Assembly: GCA_001543005.1 (NCBI GenBank)
Contig: LFLB01000013.1
Location: 1 to 61,748 of the forward strand
DNA length: 61,748 bases
Direction of reading: 5' to 3'
Origin: Candidatus Spongiihabitans thiooxidans
GTDB taxonomy: Bacteria; Pseudomonadota; Gammaproteobacteria; Arenicellales; Poriferihabitantaceae
Shown piece by piece: positions 1-11,163 of this stretch. The notes below the pieces were generated by a model. The model was given only the letters and a program-made list of their open reading frames with translations, ran no database searches and was not told where the DNA came from. A program made the translations under genes and the position numbers. The stretch's first letter is position 1; each line of letters starts with the position of its first letter.

Positions 1-140
1 ACAACAGATTGCGGCGTAAATCCGCTTCGCAGCAATCGGGATATTTCCCCTTTCGGCTACGCCTTCAGGGGAAATCCACAACAAACAAAAGCGGACAATT
101 CACGTGTTATAAATTCGGACAGTTCTATTTACTTCTAACA
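1..140. mobile_element. Right-end fragment of an ISNCY-type insertion sequence
   Basis: From about position 12 to 140 this matches 30931-31060, the right end of the deleted element in the middle of the window, with only a few single-base differences. It ends in the terminal sequence acttctaaca. The element continues beyond the window edge. The following 141-359 holds no gene I can recognise. Confidence 0.8.
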
Positions 141-359
141 GACTGGATTTCATTGAACTCGTCTATTTGATCATTAGTGACCCATGAATGAATTTTGCCA
201 GCAACGTTTCATCCACGGCAAGTTCAGTCCACATGAATCATCATCGCTTTCTTTCGATGGTTTGGGCGTCGTAATCTGAGCCGCAGGCTATCAACCAATT
301 AGGGTGGTATTATTCATCTCAACATTCAGGGCTTCGCTAATTAAATTTCCTCATCAAAT

Positions 360-2438
360 TTAGTGCAAAATCCGCATTCGAACCAGAGCATCGACTGCTA
401 TTACGCCCTTGTTCTTGCTTTTTACCATGAGCGGATTTATTTCCAGTTCTACAATTTCGTCTTTCTTTTGTTCCACAAGATTAGTGATGGCAAGCACCGT
501 ATCAACAACCTTATCCACATCAGCCAGTTTCCTGCCTCGAAAACCATTTAACAACGGCCAGGTTTTCAATTTTTTTAATGCACACATAACCTCATTCCGG
601 CAAACCGGCAACAACAAAATTTCACGGTCATCAATCAACTCAACCAGCGTGCCACCAAACCCGACTACCAGGTAGTGGCCAAATTGGGAATCGTAGCTCA
701 CGCCGATCAATAATTCCGCAACGGCATCACTTACCATTTCCTCAACGAGCAAGGATTCTGAAATTTTCAGTAATCGCTTGACCTCTCGTTTATGCTGTTG
801 CGCTGAGTTGATGCCGACAACGACAGCATTCAATTCTGATTTATGCGCAATCTCCGGCATTACCGCTTTGAGCGCTATCGGATAACCAATTTCTGTGGCC
901 GCTCGACAGGCCGCGGATGGGTTGGACACCAGCGATGATACGGGTACCGCTACGCCAGCTTGCTTTAACAACTGCTTGGCTTGATATTCATCCAACCCAT
1001 AAATCTGATGCGCTTCAACCGTAGTGGTGCTGACTTGAATTTTCGGCAGCAGGCACTCCCTGCCCCAGGTCATGCCGATATGACAAACCGCTTCAATGGC
1101 GGCCAAAGCCTGCTGCATTCCTTGCAACGGCGTGATGCCGTTTTCGATCAATGTTTCCCGCACCGAATCGGTCAATGTTTCCGACATGGAAGACACCACA
1201 GCCGCATTACTTCCAGTGTGCCTGCTGGCGTCGATAAACGCCTGTATGGCCAGTTCCCATTCTTCGCCATCGCAACCGGTTATATGCGGAACATCTATGA
1301 TAAGCAGATTCAAATCATACTTGCCGCCCATCATTGCCGAAAATGTTGCCGTCAACCGTTCCCGGTCACCCCATATAAAGGTGTGGTAATCCAGAGGGTT
1401 GTCCACGTTTACATATTCATTCAGTGTCGCCTGCAATTTTTTCTTGTGCTCAGGTTCGACTTTTGGAAAGTGAATATCTCTAGCGGCGGCTAAATCGGCA
1501 ATCAACGCCGCCTCGCCGCCTGAACAACTCATTGAAGAAATGCTATTTCCTGCAAGTGGCCCGGTTACTGCAGCCAGTTTCAACGCCTCCAGAAACTCTT
1601 CGATGGTATCTACCTGCCCTATTCCCAGGCGTGTAAATAACGCGGTATAAAGCCCATTTTCCCCAGCCAAAGTGGCAGTATGGCTCATTGTGGTCCTGGC
1701 GCCAATAACTGATTTACCGGTTTTTAATGCGATCATTGGAATGCCTTTCAGGCGCGCCCAGTGTGCAAGCTCAACAAACAACGGCAAATTATTCAAGCCC
1801 TCGATATGGATGCCAATGGCGGTAATTTTGTCGTTATCCAAAGCGGCGGCAATGCCCTCTTCAATGCCTATCACCGCTTGATTGCCGACCGTCACCAACC
1901 AGGCCACCGGCAAACCACGTTGCTGCAGAGTGAAATTAATACCGACGTTACCGCTGCATGAAAAAATCGCCACGCCGGATTTATTTCGAGTCAATCCATG
2001 TTGATCGGGCCATAATGCCGCGCCCGACAAGGTGTTGATATAACCGTGGCAATTTGGGCCAAACACCGGCATATCCGCGGCCGCCTTGATTAATTTATGG
2101 TGTCGTTCAAGACCGTCATCGCCTACTTCCCGGAACCCCGCCGAATAGCAAATAGCCCCTCCGCCGCCGGCAATATTTAATTTTTCAATTATTTCAATGC
2201 TCGGGTCCGCAGGAATCGCCACAAAAGTCACATCCGGCACGTCAGGCAACTGCGCCAGGGAATTAAAACAGGGTAATCCCTGCATGGTCTCGCGCCGGGG
2301 GTTAATCGGCCAGATATCCCCTGCAAAGCCAAGTTTCAGGCACTGTTCGACTACGCGATCGGCTTCCTTTCCACCGACAACGGCGATAGATTCAGGATTG
2401 AGACAACGTCTCAGACGTTGTTGATCGACCGCCACCAA
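360..2438 (-). CDS. Acetate--CoA ligase family protein (ADP-forming acyl-CoA ligase)
   Basis: A 692-residue single-chain enzyme of the NDP-forming acyl-CoA synthetase family, which makes an acyl-CoA from a carboxylate, ATP and CoA through a phosphohistidine. An N-terminal CoA-binding Rossmann domain begins at SIAVVGG (residue 17). CoA-ligase domains follow, with the likely phosphohistidine H253 in SHTATLAG, and an ATP-grasp domain runs from about 480 to the end with GFGGTLVELIDD. The start is TTG at 2438 or the next codon GTG. It is the last gene of a leftward cluster with acyl-CoA dehydrogenase, SDR and carnitine dehydrogenase. I infer that it activates a betaine-type acid such as gamma-butyrobetaine or crotonobetaine, or another short acid. 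The substrate cannot be read from the sequence. Confidence 0.85.
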   Translation of the reverse strand: MVAVDQQRLRRCLNPESIAVVGGKEADRVVEQCLKLGFAGDIWPINPRRETMQGLPCFNSLAQLPDVPDVTFVAIPADPSIEIIEKLNIAGGGGAICYSAGFREVGDDGLERHHKLIKAAADMPVFGPNCHGYINTLSGAALWPDQHGLTRNKSGVAIFSCSGNVGINFTLQQRGLPVAWLVTVGNQAVIGIEEGIAAALDNDKITAIGIHIEGLNNLPLFVELAHWARLKGIPMIALKTGKSVIGARTTMSHTATLAGENGLYTALFTRLGIGQVDTIEEFLEALKLAAVTGPLAGNSISSMSCSGGEAALIADLAAARDIHFPKVEPEHKKKLQATLNEYVNVDNPLDYHTFIWGDRERLTATFSAMMGGKYDLNLLIIDVPHITGCDGEEWELAIQAFIDASRHTGSNAAVVSSMSETLTDSVRETLIENGITPLQGMQQALAAIEAVCHIGMTWGRECLLPKIQVSTTTVEAHQIYGLDEYQAKQLLKQAGVAVPVSSLVSNPSAACRAATEIGYPIALKAVMPEIAHKSELNAVVVGINSAQQHKREVKRLLKISESLLVEEMVSDAVAELLIGVSYDSQFGHYLVVGFGGTLVELIDDREILLLPVCRNEVMCALKKLKTWPLLNGFRGRKLADVDKVVDTVLAITNLVEQKKDEIVELEINPLMVKSKNKGVIAVDALVRMRILH

Positions 2439-2517
2439 TTCGTTATTCCCCGCTTAGTTATTCTTGAAGCGTGGCATGGAGTATTAACTTCACCTCGTTT
2501 ATAAATTTGGGGCCTCC

Positions 2518-3711
2518 TTATCGATTTTCCAGCGGTCGCAATAGTGACCGGGAAATGATCAATCGTTGAATCTCGCTAGTGCCCTCCCAAATTCGTTCAA
2601 CTCTGGCATCTCGCCAGATTCGCTCCAGTGGTAAATCCGACATCAAGCCCATACCCCCATAAATCTGGATCGCCTCATCGGCAATAAACGCCAAAGCCTC
2701 TGTTGCTGACAGTTTTGCCAACGCGGCGTCCATATCGCTCATCGCCGCATTTGTATTTGAATTGGCATTTGCCTTTGCCGCGGCCTGGTAAGTTATCAGT
2801 TGCGCGGCACGTCTGCGCAGTTCCATATCTGCCAGTTTAAAACTGACCCCTTGAAATTTGCCGATTGTTTGATTGAATTGCTTACGTGTAGCGGCATATT
2901 CACAGGCCAGTTCGAATGCTCGATCGCAACGACCCAGGCAAATCGCCGCCACCTGCAGGCGGGTATTGCCGAGCCAGTCATTGGCAATCTCAAATCCCTG
3001 ATCTATCTCTCCTAAAACCTGGCTTGACGGTAACCGACAGTTATCAAATTCCAGAATAGAGTTGTGATAACCACGATGCGAGACATTATCGTATCCTTTT
3101 CGCAGCATAAATCCCGGCGTCCCCATATCCACCAAAAAAGCGGTGATTTTCTTCCGAGGCCCTCTATGTCGGCTTTTATCTGTTATTGGCTCAACACCGG
3201 TAGCGGCAAATAAAATCACGAAATCGGCGACATCAGCGTGGCTGATAAAATGCTTCGTGCCATTAATTACAAAATCATCTCCATCCCGTTCCGCTTTACA
3301 GGTCATCGACCGCAAATCAGACCCGGCGTTGGGTTCGGTCATCGCCAGGCAATCCGTTTTCTCACCTTTAATACATGGAAAAAGATATTTCTCCCGCTGT
3401 TCGCCAACACAGGCTTGTAATATATTACTGGGCCGGCCGACGGTATATTGCAACGCCATGTTAGCCCGGCCCAACTCACGGTCGAGCATACACATTGAAA
3501 GCGCATCAAGACCACCGCCGCCCAAATGCTCGGGCATATTGGCAGCGTAAAGCCCGATCTCAAGAGATCGATCAATAATTTGCTGTCTCAATTCTGCTCG
3601 AACTTCGCCGGTTCTCTCAACTTCTTCTTCGTAGGGATAGATCTCTTCCTCGACAAAACGTTTGGCGGTTTCGATTAACCGTAATTGCTCTTCGGTGTGG
3701 TCAAAATTCAT
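2518..3711 (-). CDS. Acyl-CoA dehydrogenase
   Basis: A 397-residue FAD-dependent acyl-CoA dehydrogenase of usual length. It carries the FAD/substrate motif TEPNAGSDLRSM in the first half. Near the C-terminus are YGGMGLMSDLPLERIWRD and WEGTSEIQ, with the catalytic Glu at about 376. It oxidises an acyl-CoA to the trans-2-enoyl-CoA and passes electrons to ETF. Its start overlaps the SDR stop by 4 bases, so the two are translationally coupled. In this cluster a role like CaiA or BbsG on gamma-butyrobetainyl-CoA is possible, but general fatty or branched acyl-CoA use is equally allowed by the sequence. Confidence 0.9.
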   Translation of the reverse strand: MNFDHTEEQLRLIETAKRFVEEEIYPYEEEVERTGEVRAELRQQIIDRSLEIGLYAANMPEHLGGGGLDALSMCMLDRELGRANMALQYTVGRPSNILQACVGEQREKYLFPCIKGEKTDCLAMTEPNAGSDLRSMTCKAERDGDDFVINGTKHFISHADVADFVILFAATGVEPITDKSRHRGPRKKITAFLVDMGTPGFMLRKGYDNVSHRGYHNSILEFDNCRLPSSQVLGEIDQGFEIANDWLGNTRLQVAAICLGRCDRAFELACEYAATRKQFNQTIGKFQGVSFKLADMELRRRAAQLITYQAAAKANANSNTNAAMSDMDAALAKLSATEALAFIADEAIQIYGGMGLMSDLPLERIWRDARVERIWEGTSEIQRLIISRSLLRPLENR

Positions 3712-4556
3712 CTATGCGATGCCTCGCTATTTTCAATAATTAAATCGTCAATACTCAGATCGTCCAGGCCGCCATAATTTTCCAGATGCCCGTCCACATT
3801 CATAATTTGCCCGGTTACTTTCGAGGCATGTTCGGAGCCGAGAAAAAGCGCCATATCAGCGACATCCTGAGCCGATATAAAAGTTCGCATCGAACAGCTT
3901 CGGGTATAATTTTTACGCACTTCCTGTTCAGAAATTCCTTTTTCTTTGGCTTCTGCCGCAATTACCCGATCCATGCGCTCACCCTCCACACTGCCCGGAC
4001 AAATTGCATTTGCGGTAATACCGTATTGACCCAGCTCCATAGCCAAAGACTTGGTGAAGCCGATCACCGCCCATTTCGCTGAACAATAGGCGGCGCGCAA
4101 GGGATAGCCATGCCAGCCTGCCGTGGACGAAATGTTGATAATACTTCCAGCCCGTTTTTGTTTCATTGCCGGTATGGCTTTTTGCGAGCACATAAAGGTG
4201 GCATTGAGGTTTACCCCAAAACAATCCTGCCAGTCGTTCAGAAGCACATTTTCAACCATTGCCGTGGGCCCCGCGCTTCCTGCACAATTTACCAGCACAT
4301 CAATGCCGTCAAATTGTTCAAAGTGCCTGGAAAAAATTTGCTCGACCTGATCCTGTTTTGAGACATCCGCCTGCGTAACCAGCGCATCAGGAAAGTCCGA
4401 GCTTGCCAAATCCGATTTTAATGTCGCCAGCGCGTTTTTATCGAGATCGACAATGTGTACCCGCGCGCCCGCATTGGCAAATGATGATGCGATATATCTG
4501 CCGATACCGCCCGCACCAGCAGTCACCAGAACCGATTTGTCAATGAAAGGTTTCAT
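3708..4556 (-). CDS. SDR family NAD(P)-dependent oxidoreductase
   Basis: Short-chain dehydrogenase of about 282 residues from the ATG at 4556. The frame stays open upstream to 4649, but that would overlap the preceding gene and add an Asn/His-rich low-complexity stretch encoded by a CATGGT repeat, so the inner start is preferred. The cofactor motif is VTAGAGGIGRYIA (TGxxxGxG type, first residue Ala rather than Gly). NCAGSAG (NAG-type motif) and the catalytic Ser with YCSAK (YxxxK) are present. It probably interconverts a 3-hydroxy and 3-oxo compound in the cluster pathway. It is coupled to the acyl-CoA dehydrogenase by a 4-base overlap and lies 28 bases after the carnitine dehydrogenase gene. 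Confidence 0.88.
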   Translation of the reverse strand: MKPFIDKSVLVTAGAGGIGRYIASSFANAGARVHIVDLDKNALATLKSDLASSDFPDALVTQADVSKQDQVEQIFSRHFEQFDGIDVLVNCAGSAGPTAMVENVLLNDWQDCFGVNLNATFMCSQKAIPAMKQKRAGSIINISSTAGWHGYPLRAAYCSAKWAVIGFTKSLAMELGQYGITANAICPGSVEGERMDRVIAAEAKEKGISEQEVRKNYTRSCSMRTFISAQDVADMALFLGSEHASKVTGQIMNVDGHLENYGGLDDLSIDDLIIENSEASHR

Positions 4557-4562
4557 TTCGTA

Positions 4563-4585
4563 GCCATGGTCATGGTCATGGTTAT
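4563..4585. repeat. CATGGT hexanucleotide repeat at a gene junction
   Basis: About three tandem catggt units lie between the ends of the carnitine dehydrogenase and SDR genes, just upstream of the preferred SDR start. Confidence 0.7.
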
Positions 4586-6114
4586 TATTTTGTGCCAATC
4601 GACCGACCGACCTGAATCGGCCGCTCCAAATTTGCTTGGGCTGAGACAAGTTTTGCTACTCGCTCGGCAACATCTGCACGCGCCGGACAAACCCGCCCCT
4701 GGTGCGTGTTTACATGTAACAGCATTTGTTCGGTGGTGGCCAATAGCGTGTCGCCTCCGTTCAAGTCTTCACTCAGGTCTCTACCCAGGTCTCTACCCAA
4801 GTGCATGGAATGAAAAATGTGCAGGCGTTTTTGGTCACCAGCAAGAATTTGTGTGGTCACGTATAGCGGCTGACCCACAGCTACTTCGCGGATATAATTA
4901 ATATGGGCTTCCGCAGTATAGTAGCTAAACCCTTGGGCGTGATAGTCCTGATTGACGCCGATATATCTAAACAGCGCGTCCGATGCATCACCAAAAACCT
5001 GGATGTAGCGGCTTTCGGTCATGTGATTGTTATAATCAGTCCATTCAGGTTGCACCGAGTCAGTATGCAGTTTTAACGGTTGCCGCACGTCATGAACTCC
5101 GGCATCAGACTCAGACATCGCCGCTTGATGAGAGACTTCGTATAGCTTTTCTTCATAACGTTTAAGCGTCTTTCCCGCCGCATAGTCATTCGAGCGTAGC
5201 GCCTGGAGCACAGAAACAATACAATCATCGCGATTCCTTTCAAGTTCGAGTATCGAGCGACCCGCCGCTTGCTCATCGGATTGTGCGACCAGTGTATCGA
5301 GTAGTTGGTCGGTCAGATCGGGGCCATCAAATCGAGCCCAGGGCCATTTCAAACTTGGTCCGAATTGCGCCATAAAATGCCGCATACCCCCTTCCCCGCC
5401 GGCAATCCGAAATGTCTCAAACGGCCCCATAAAAGACCAACGAATCCCGGCCCCATAACAAATCGCCTGATCAAGTTCAGCTACCGTGGCGATGTCTTCA
5501 TTGAGCAAGTGAAGCGCTTCCCGCCATAACACCTCCATCATCCGGTCCGCCAGAAAGGCCTCGATTTCCCGTTTTACAATCAACGGGTGCATACCGATAT
5601 TTTGATAGAATTTGGCGGCTGCCTGCTTGACTTGAGCCGTAGTTTGGCCGCCGCCGACTATTTCAACCAATGGCATTAAGTACACCGGATTAAACGGATG
5701 GCCAATAATCAGCCTTTGTGGATGATTGACCCCTGCTTGCATTTCACTGGGCAACAATCCAGAAGAGGATGAAGCGACGATGACATCCGCATCGGTGTAA
5801 CTACAAATCTCCTGCATCAATGCCTTCTTGATATCGATTCGCTCCGGCCCGCTTTCCTGAATAAAATCCATCCCGGTTACTGCTTGTTGCACAGAATCGA
5901 CCCGCGTAAGCACCCCGTTAATCGCAACTGGCGCCAGGGTCATCTTGCGATAAGCGCGAATCGCATTATCGAGCACATCATTGATTCGACGTTCTACGCC
6001 TTCTGCCGGATCGTAAAGGCGAACGTCAATACCATTAATCAATAATCGCGCCGCCCAAGCTGAGCCAATCACCCCGCCGCCAATCAACCCGACTTTTTTT
6101 ACAACACGCATCAC
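4585..6114 (-). CDS. L-carnitine dehydrogenase fused to a hot-dog (betainyl-CoA-type) thioesterase
   Basis: A 509-residue two-domain protein. Residues 5-320 form a 3-hydroxyacyl-CoA-dehydrogenase-type fold with the NAD motif GLIGGGVIGSAWAARLL and GHPFNPVYLMPLVEIVGGG, as in L-carnitine 3-dehydrogenase (carnitine to 3-dehydrocarnitine). Residues from about 348 form a 4HBT hot-dog domain with WTDYNNHMTESRY, the part proposed in carnitine degraders to hydrolyse betainyl-CoA. The fusion is known in proteobacterial carnitine operons. The 3-dehydrocarnitine cleavage enzyme (BKACE family) that normally joins the two steps is not in this window. A tandem repeat gives the odd string GRDLGRDLSEDLNGGD in the hot-dog domain. 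The assignment of the dehydrogenase part is strong. Confidence 0.88.
   Translation of the reverse strand: MMRVVKKVGLIGGGVIGSAWAARLLINGIDVRLYDPAEGVERRINDVLDNAIRAYRKMTLAPVAINGVLTRVDSVQQAVTGMDFIQESGPERIDIKKALMQEICSYTDADVIVASSSSGLLPSEMQAGVNHPQRLIIGHPFNPVYLMPLVEIVGGGQTTAQVKQAAAKFYQNIGMHPLIVKREIEAFLADRMMEVLWREALHLLNEDIATVAELDQAICYGAGIRWSFMGPFETFRIAGGEGGMRHFMAQFGPSLKWPWARFDGPDLTDQLLDTLVAQSDEQAAGRSILELERNRDDCIVSVLQALRSNDYAAGKTLKRYEEKLYEVSHQAAMSESDAGVHDVRQPLKLHTDSVQPEWTDYNNHMTESRYIQVFGDASDALFRYIGVNQDYHAQGFSYYTAEAHINYIREVAVGQPLYVTTQILAGDQKRLHIFHSMHLGRDLGRDLSEDLNGGDTLLATTEQMLLHVNTHQGRVCPARADVAERVAKLVSAQANLERPIQVGRSIGTK
4763..4798. repeat. 12-bp in-frame tandem repeat in the carnitine dehydrogenase fusion
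   Basis: Two perfect copies of aggtctctaccc (4775-4786, 4787-4798) are preceded by one degenerate copy. They encode the GRDL repeats near the C-terminal end of the thioesterase domain. Confidence 0.75.
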
Positions 6115-6232
6115 TAACCTGATCTCTTCAATTTCATTCTTCTGTTATTTTCACAACCTCGGCAAACAATTGGGAGGCCAGGCTCAAGTTATAACATATT
6201 GACTGCCAATCCTCTGACCCGGATAACGACCA

Positions 6233-9200
6233 TCATAACCGACGGGCAAAATCCTCTTTCAATACTTGCTCCAATGTGGCGGTAAATTGATTAACATTTT
6301 CTTCGGTGAAACATAACGGCGGTTTGATTTTTAGTACATTGTGTAACGGGCCATCGGTACTTATCAGCACCCCCTCCTGCTTCATCCTTTCAGCAATATA
6401 GTCGGCTTGCTCAGCGGCTGGGTCTAAAGATTCGTGGTCATTGACTAATTCTATTCCGATAAACAAACCCAACCCGCGCACATCACCAATCAGGGAGTAA
6501 TTCTCTTTTAGCGCATTGAGTTGAACCCGCAATTGAGTTCCCACATGCAACGCATTTTGTTGTAAATTCTCATGTTCAATCACATCCAGCACCGCATCAC
6601 CGATGGCACAGGAAACTGGATTTCCACCGAATGTTGAAAAGTACTCCATACCATTGTTAAACCCATCAGCGATTTCTCGCGTAGTAATTACCGCAGCCAG
6701 TGGATGGCCGTTACCCATCGGTTTACCCAAAGTTACAATATCCGGAACCACATTGTGAGATTCAAAAGCCCAGAAATGGCTACCAATTCTGCCAAAACCC
6801 ACTTGCACTTCATCCGCAATACAAAGCCCGCCAAAATCTCGAACATGTTCGTACACGGCCGTAAGATAACCATCGGGCAACACTATTTGGCCACCGCAAC
6901 CCAGCATTGATTCAGCGATAAATGCGGCCGCACCGGACCGATTTTCCGCTGTTTGCAGCGCGTCTTTTACCGAATCCACGTATTCCAGCACAGCATTGGT
7001 TTCATTGGAATATGGGCCACGGTAACAGTCCGGCATCATTGCAACATGAATGTGTCCGGGGCGCCCTGCTCCTCCGGGGCCATTGTGTTTGTAGGGGCTG
7101 ATATCGATCAGACTGGCTAGACTGCCGTGATAAGCGTGATCGAGAATGACAATATCTTTTCGATGAGTATAGTTTCTTGCCAACCGCAGGGCCAGGTCAT
7201 TGGCTTCGCTTCCACTGTTAACCAAAAAACAAACACGCAATGGATCCGGGAACGTATCCAGCAGACGTTCAGAATATTTTTCTATCTGCGAATACAAATA
7301 TCGGGTGTTGGTGTTCAACACGCCGCTTTGCTGCCGCTCTGCTTCTACGACTTTCGGGTGGCAATGGCCGACATGGGATACATTGTTAATGGCATCAAGG
7401 TATCTGCGCCCGGTATAGTCATACAGATACTGCATACTGCCCCGGGCCAGATGAATGGGTTGCCGATAGGAAAGGCTAAGTGAGGCGCTGAGCGATTGCG
7501 CCCTGCTTGATAAAATACTTTCAGCGAGTTTGTCCGGGTCGTTCACTTGTGGGTTTAACCGGCGATCCGGGATGTCTGGAATGCCCAGAATAATATTTGC
7601 ATCAGGACATAAATTCAGCCAAATATTTCGATGGGCATGAGAGCCAACGCCAACGAAGGTATCGGTTTGCCCCAGCATATCCGTGACAATTTGAAAATGA
7701 ACATGAGGTGGCCAATTGCCGTTTTCGTGGATGTCGCCCAATTCGGCGATCTTTTGAGCAGGTTCGACGGCGTCTCCAATAGTATGGTGCGCTAACGAGG
7801 CTGGTTTCAGATGGCCGTATAATGTGTAAAACTTTAGCACGCCATTCGCATCATCAGCCAGATGCTCCAATATCAAGGTCCCGCCATAGTTCAGACAAGC
7901 ATCATTATTTTCGAGCCCGTAAACTTTTCCGGCCAGTGGCGCGTATATGGCTGATTCTGCCGGCATGAAGATATCGATGCCAAGGTGGAGGGTTCGGCGA
8001 TGGCCGGTGGTATCGGTGAAATCTTCGGAACTGTATATCAATCGGTACTCGTCGTATTTGCCGACCGCGGCGACACATTGCGCGTCTTCAATCGCCCGAA
8101 ATATACTTTTCGCTGCTCCTCTTGGATCAATCGTTTTTCCCGGATTCGGCATTTGCGCGCTACCGACACTGAAATCCAGAATCAGCAGCGGCTCAGCCCT
8201 GAGATCAAATTTTACGATAGATTTGAATTGTTCAGTATTTGACCGCAACCAGGACACTACTCGTGCCGTTGTCGACACCGGCGCGTAACCACAACTATCT
8301 CGAAACAAATAATGCGCGAAATCAGCAGATATCAATTGCAATTGCGCCAATGTGGCCCATGCAGATTGTTCGTTGATGCGTAAATATTTATTGTCCGGGG
8401 AGCGCGATTTTTGCTCGGCACATATACAAACACTCAGGCACAAGCGCATGCACATCAAGTCGAACAAAACGCTTATTTCAATCTCAGTCAACGGAAATTT
8501 TCGGTGATAGCCTTTGATAACGGATGCCGCTGCGTCCAGTGGATGCGGTTTATCCAGCATGGCATAGGCGGACGCAACGGCTACATCCACAGCGATCCAT
8601 GAATACACCATATCGCCGTAATCAATGATTCCTTTTACCCGTTGGTTCCACGGGCCGCTGCCTTCAACAATAACATTATTGTCGTTTGCATCGTTATGAA
8701 TCGCGCCGAAGCGCAATCTATCTGCGACCGGCATCACTCGGTTGGTAAAACGATTCTGGAAAAAATTTATCAGCGCTGTTTTATTGTCATCGCCAAGTAA
8801 AGGTTTATACCTTTCCAGAATTTCGACCGCATCGGTCATATTCCACAACAAGGGTCTTTCGATGGCCTGATGTTTAAAATCCGCGAGCACAATATCAATT
8901 TCACCGACGGTTTCACCCAGGCTTTCGAGCAACTCGGCGGTTTGTGGGTTGACCGCAGACATCAAGCGACCGGCAATAAAGCGGACAGTACGGCAAAAGT
9001 GCTTTTCTCCACTTGCGGATATGACTGACTCGACCGGATTGCCATTGACCGATTGAATGGTTTTCGGTACGGCTATTTCGCCATCGGCTTGTGCCATTGT
9101 GCTAAACAGGTCATGCTGACATTCCAGCATGGCCGCATTTTCCTGACTATTGGCAATTTTGAAAACAACTTGCCCGTCTCCTGATTCAATCAAAAAGTTC

Positions 9201-9313
9201 AGGTCACGTTCCCCGTCGAGGCGTTTGATTGGGCCGTCAATGTTGTATAGGCTTTTTGCTGCATCAGCAGCTTGTTGATCGGAAAATTCGGGGAGAAGGC
9301 AGGTTGTGGTCAT
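6233..9313 (-). CDS. Trifunctional fusion: APH-type kinase, M23 peptidase-like domain, class III PLP enzyme (phospholyase-like)
   Basis: A 1026-residue protein. Residues 1-340 form an aminoglycoside/choline kinase-like fold with H206-N-D208 and the DYGD motif (D231). Residues about 430-560 form an M23/LytM-like domain with its metal motif intact (H443-x3-D447, H501, H537-x-H539). Residues about 600-1026 form a class III aminotransferase fold with PLP lysine K864 in [10 protein letters not shown]. In animals the equivalent separate proteins are hydroxylysine kinase and 5-phosphohydroxylysine phospho-lyase (or ethanolamine-phosphate phospho-lyase), and bacterial fusions of this shape are known. 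The likely reaction is therefore phosphorylation of a hydroxylated amine, then PLP-dependent elimination of phosphate and ammonia to an aldehyde. There is no signal peptide, so the M23 domain sits in the cytoplasm, which is unexplained. It lies 24 bases after the GMC dehydrogenase gene. Confidence 0.88.
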   Translation of the reverse strand: MTTTCLLPEFSDQQAADAAKSLYNIDGPIKRLDGERDLNFLIESGDGQVVFKIANSQENAAMLECQHDLFSTMAQADGEIAVPKTIQSVNGNPVESVISASGEKHFCRTVRFIAGRLMSAVNPQTAELLESLGETVGEIDIVLADFKHQAIERPLLWNMTDAVEILERYKPLLGDDNKTALINFFQNRFTNRVMPVADRLRFGAIHNDANDNNVIVEGSGPWNQRVKGIIDYGDMVYSWIAVDVAVASAYAMLDKPHPLDAAASVIKGYHRKFPLTEIEISVLFDLMCMRLCLSVCICAEQKSRSPDNKYLRINEQSAWATLAQLQLISADFAHYLFRDSCGYAPVSTTARVVSWLRSNTEQFKSIVKFDLRAEPLLILDFSVGSAQMPNPGKTIDPRGAAKSIFRAIEDAQCVAAVGKYDEYRLIYSSEDFTDTTGHRRTLHLGIDIFMPAESAIYAPLAGKVYGLENNDACLNYGGTLILEHLADDANGVLKFYTLYGHLKPASLAHHTIGDAVEPAQKIAELGDIHENGNWPPHVHFQIVTDMLGQTDTFVGVGSHAHRNIWLNLCPDANIILGIPDIPDRRLNPQVNDPDKLAESILSSRAQSLSASLSLSYRQPIHLARGSMQYLYDYTGRRYLDAINNVSHVGHCHPKVVEAERQQSGVLNTNTRYLYSQIEKYSERLLDTFPDPLRVCFLVNSGSEANDLALRLARNYTHRKDIVILDHAYHGSLASLIDISPYKHNGPGGAGRPGHIHVAMMPDCYRGPYSNETNAVLEYVDSVKDALQTAENRSGAAAFIAESMLGCGGQIVLPDGYLTAVYEHVRDFGGLCIADEVQVGFGRIGSHFWAFESHNVVPDIVTLGKPMGNGHPLAAVITTREIADGFNNGMEYFSTFGGNPVSCAIGDAVLDVIEHENLQQNALHVGTQLRVQLNALKENYSLIGDVRGLGLFIGIELVNDHESLDPAAEQADYIAERMKQEGVLISTDGPLHNVLKIKPPLCFTEENVNQFTATLEQVLKEDFARRL

Positions 9314-9337
9314 AAGGATGGGATATTTAATTTACGT

Positions 9338-11017
9338 TTAACGTTGGCTATTCTGCCAATTATCCGCCAAGCCAATTGCAACACTGGAAGGAGCCAGCAT
9401 GCCTTTTCCCTTGATAATATCAGCGGCGCGTTCGGCGGTCATAATGGTCGGTGAATTCAGATTGCCGTTGGTGATGACCGGGAAAATCGACGAGTCGACA
9501 ACTCTTAACCGGTCTATACCATGCACTCTGGTTTCAGGGTCAACAACCGCCAGTTCATCGGTTCCCATCTTGCAGGTACAGGACGGATGGTAGGCGCTTT
9601 CTACGCCCTGTCGAACATATGCATCGATTTCATCATCGCTTACCACCGTTTCGCCAGGTTGTATTTCCGCTCCCCGGTATTCATCCATAGCCGGCTGATG
9701 CATAATTTCCCGGGTCAGTCTGACACACTGACGGAATCCTTCTCTATCGTTTTCCTGTTCCAGATAATTGAACAGGATGGACGGTTTGTCTAACGGATGC
9801 GCAGATTTAATTCTAATTCTGCCGCGGCTTTCGGGTTTGTTGTAGCCGACGTGAACCTGGAATCCATGACCATCAAACGCGGCATTGCCATCGTATCGCA
9901 TAGCGGCGGGTAAAAAGTGGCATTGAATATCGGGTGCTTTTATGCCCGGTTTTGAGCGTATAAACGCGCACGATTCGAAGTGATTGGTGGCACCCAATCC
10001 GCTTTTAAATAAATACCAGCGCGCACCAATCAGGAATTTATTCCATAGATCCAGTTTGCCATTCAGGGTAATGTTTTGTTTGCATCGAAATTGAAAATAA
10101 AACTCAATATGATCCTGAAGGTTTTCCCCGACTCCGAGAAGGTCGTGTATCACTTCAACACCGGCTGCCTTTAATACTGCGCCGGGCCCGATGCCTGACA
10201 TTTGCAATAGTTGTGGCGAGCCCACCGACCCAGCACTGAGTATGACTTCTTTTTTGGCTTCAACCGTATGAATCTGTTCGCCGATTTGGTATTCAATTCC
10301 CCAGGCCGTCTTTCCGGCCGTTTTCTTGGCCGCTTTATTGTCCATGACGATGCGCCGGGTTAGCGCATGGGTAATCACTTTTAGATTTTGTCGTTGCATG
10401 GCCGGCTTAAGATAGGCGTTTGCGGTTGACCAACGCACCCCGTTTTTAACCGTCATTTGCATGGGAGCGAACCCTTCCTGGCGATGGCCGTTATAATCTT
10501 CTGTAAATAGATAACCCGCTTGCACACCGGCATCAATAAATGCTCGGTAAAGCGGGTTTTTCATTTCATTTCCTCGGTTCACCGCCAACGGCCCACCCTC
10601 GGCCCGGTAATCGTCGCTACCCCATTTCCAATCGTCCGCTTTTTTAAAGTATGGCAAACAATTCGCATAGCCCCAACCCGTGGCGCCACTGTCTTTCCAT
10701 TGTTCGTAATCCATAGCATGTCCGCGCGCATAGACCATACCGTTTATTGAAGATGATCCACCCAGCACCTTTCCCCTGGGGCAATGCAGCGATCGGTTAT
10801 TGAGGTGCGGTTCAGGTTCGGTGTGAAACTGCCAAGCAAACTTTTCGGTACTCATTGGAATGGACAATGCGGTTGGCATTTGCAGGAAAATACTATTGTC
10901 CTTGCCACCAAATTCCAGCAACAACACCGAAACATCGGGGTTTTCCGTTAGCCGGTTAGCCAGGACACACCCCGCAGAACCAGCACCGACGATGATGTAA
11001 TCAAAACTCTCAGCCAT
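9338..11017 (-). CDS. GMC-family FAD oxidoreductase, choline dehydrogenase-like
   Basis: A 559-residue glucose-methanol-choline oxidoreductase. FAD-binding motif [17 protein letters not shown] is at the N-terminus. [19 protein letters not shown] follows, and the C-terminal active-site segment contains [10 protein letters not shown]. BetA-type enzymes oxidise choline to betaine aldehyde, but many GMC proteins of this length act on other alcohols. No betaine aldehyde dehydrogenase is adjacent, so calling it betA would be too strong. It sits between DDAH and the kinase-phospholyase fusion in the same leftward cluster, fitting a theme of methylated and hydroxylated amines. Confidence 0.87.
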   Translation of the reverse strand: MAESFDYIIVGAGSAGCVLANRLTENPDVSVLLLEFGGKDNSIFLQMPTALSIPMSTEKFAWQFHTEPEPHLNNRSLHCPRGKVLGGSSSINGMVYARGHAMDYEQWKDSGATGWGYANCLPYFKKADDWKWGSDDYRAEGGPLAVNRGNEMKNPLYRAFIDAGVQAGYLFTEDYNGHRQEGFAPMQMTVKNGVRWSTANAYLKPAMQRQNLKVITHALTRRIVMDNKAAKKTAGKTAWGIEYQIGEQIHTVEAKKEVILSAGSVGSPQLLQMSGIGPGAVLKAAGVEVIHDLLGVGENLQDHIEFYFQFRCKQNITLNGKLDLWNKFLIGARWYLFKSGLGATNHFESCAFIRSKPGIKAPDIQCHFLPAAMRYDGNAAFDGHGFQVHVGYNKPESRGRIRIKSAHPLDKPSILFNYLEQENDREGFRQCVRLTREIMHQPAMDEYRGAEIQPGETVVSDDEIDAYVRQGVESAYHPSCTCKMGTDELAVVDPETRVHGIDRLRVVDSSIFPVITNGNLNSPTIMTAERAADIIKGKGMLAPSSVAIGLADNWQNSQR

Positions 11018-11163
11018 ATTGCCAACCCATTTATATTTTAAGTATCCCCCTTGCGGGAGAATACGTAACGCCGTATCATATCAAACTTGAACTCCGGCAA
11101 GGTCTTCAATGATACGACCAACATTTTTAGTGTTGCCAACGCCCCCAATCACTTGGCCGCCGA

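Noticed and set aside
9338..11017. Naming the GMC protein betA
   Set aside because: No betaine aldehyde dehydrogenase, BetI or choline transporter is adjacent, and the family is broad in substrate.
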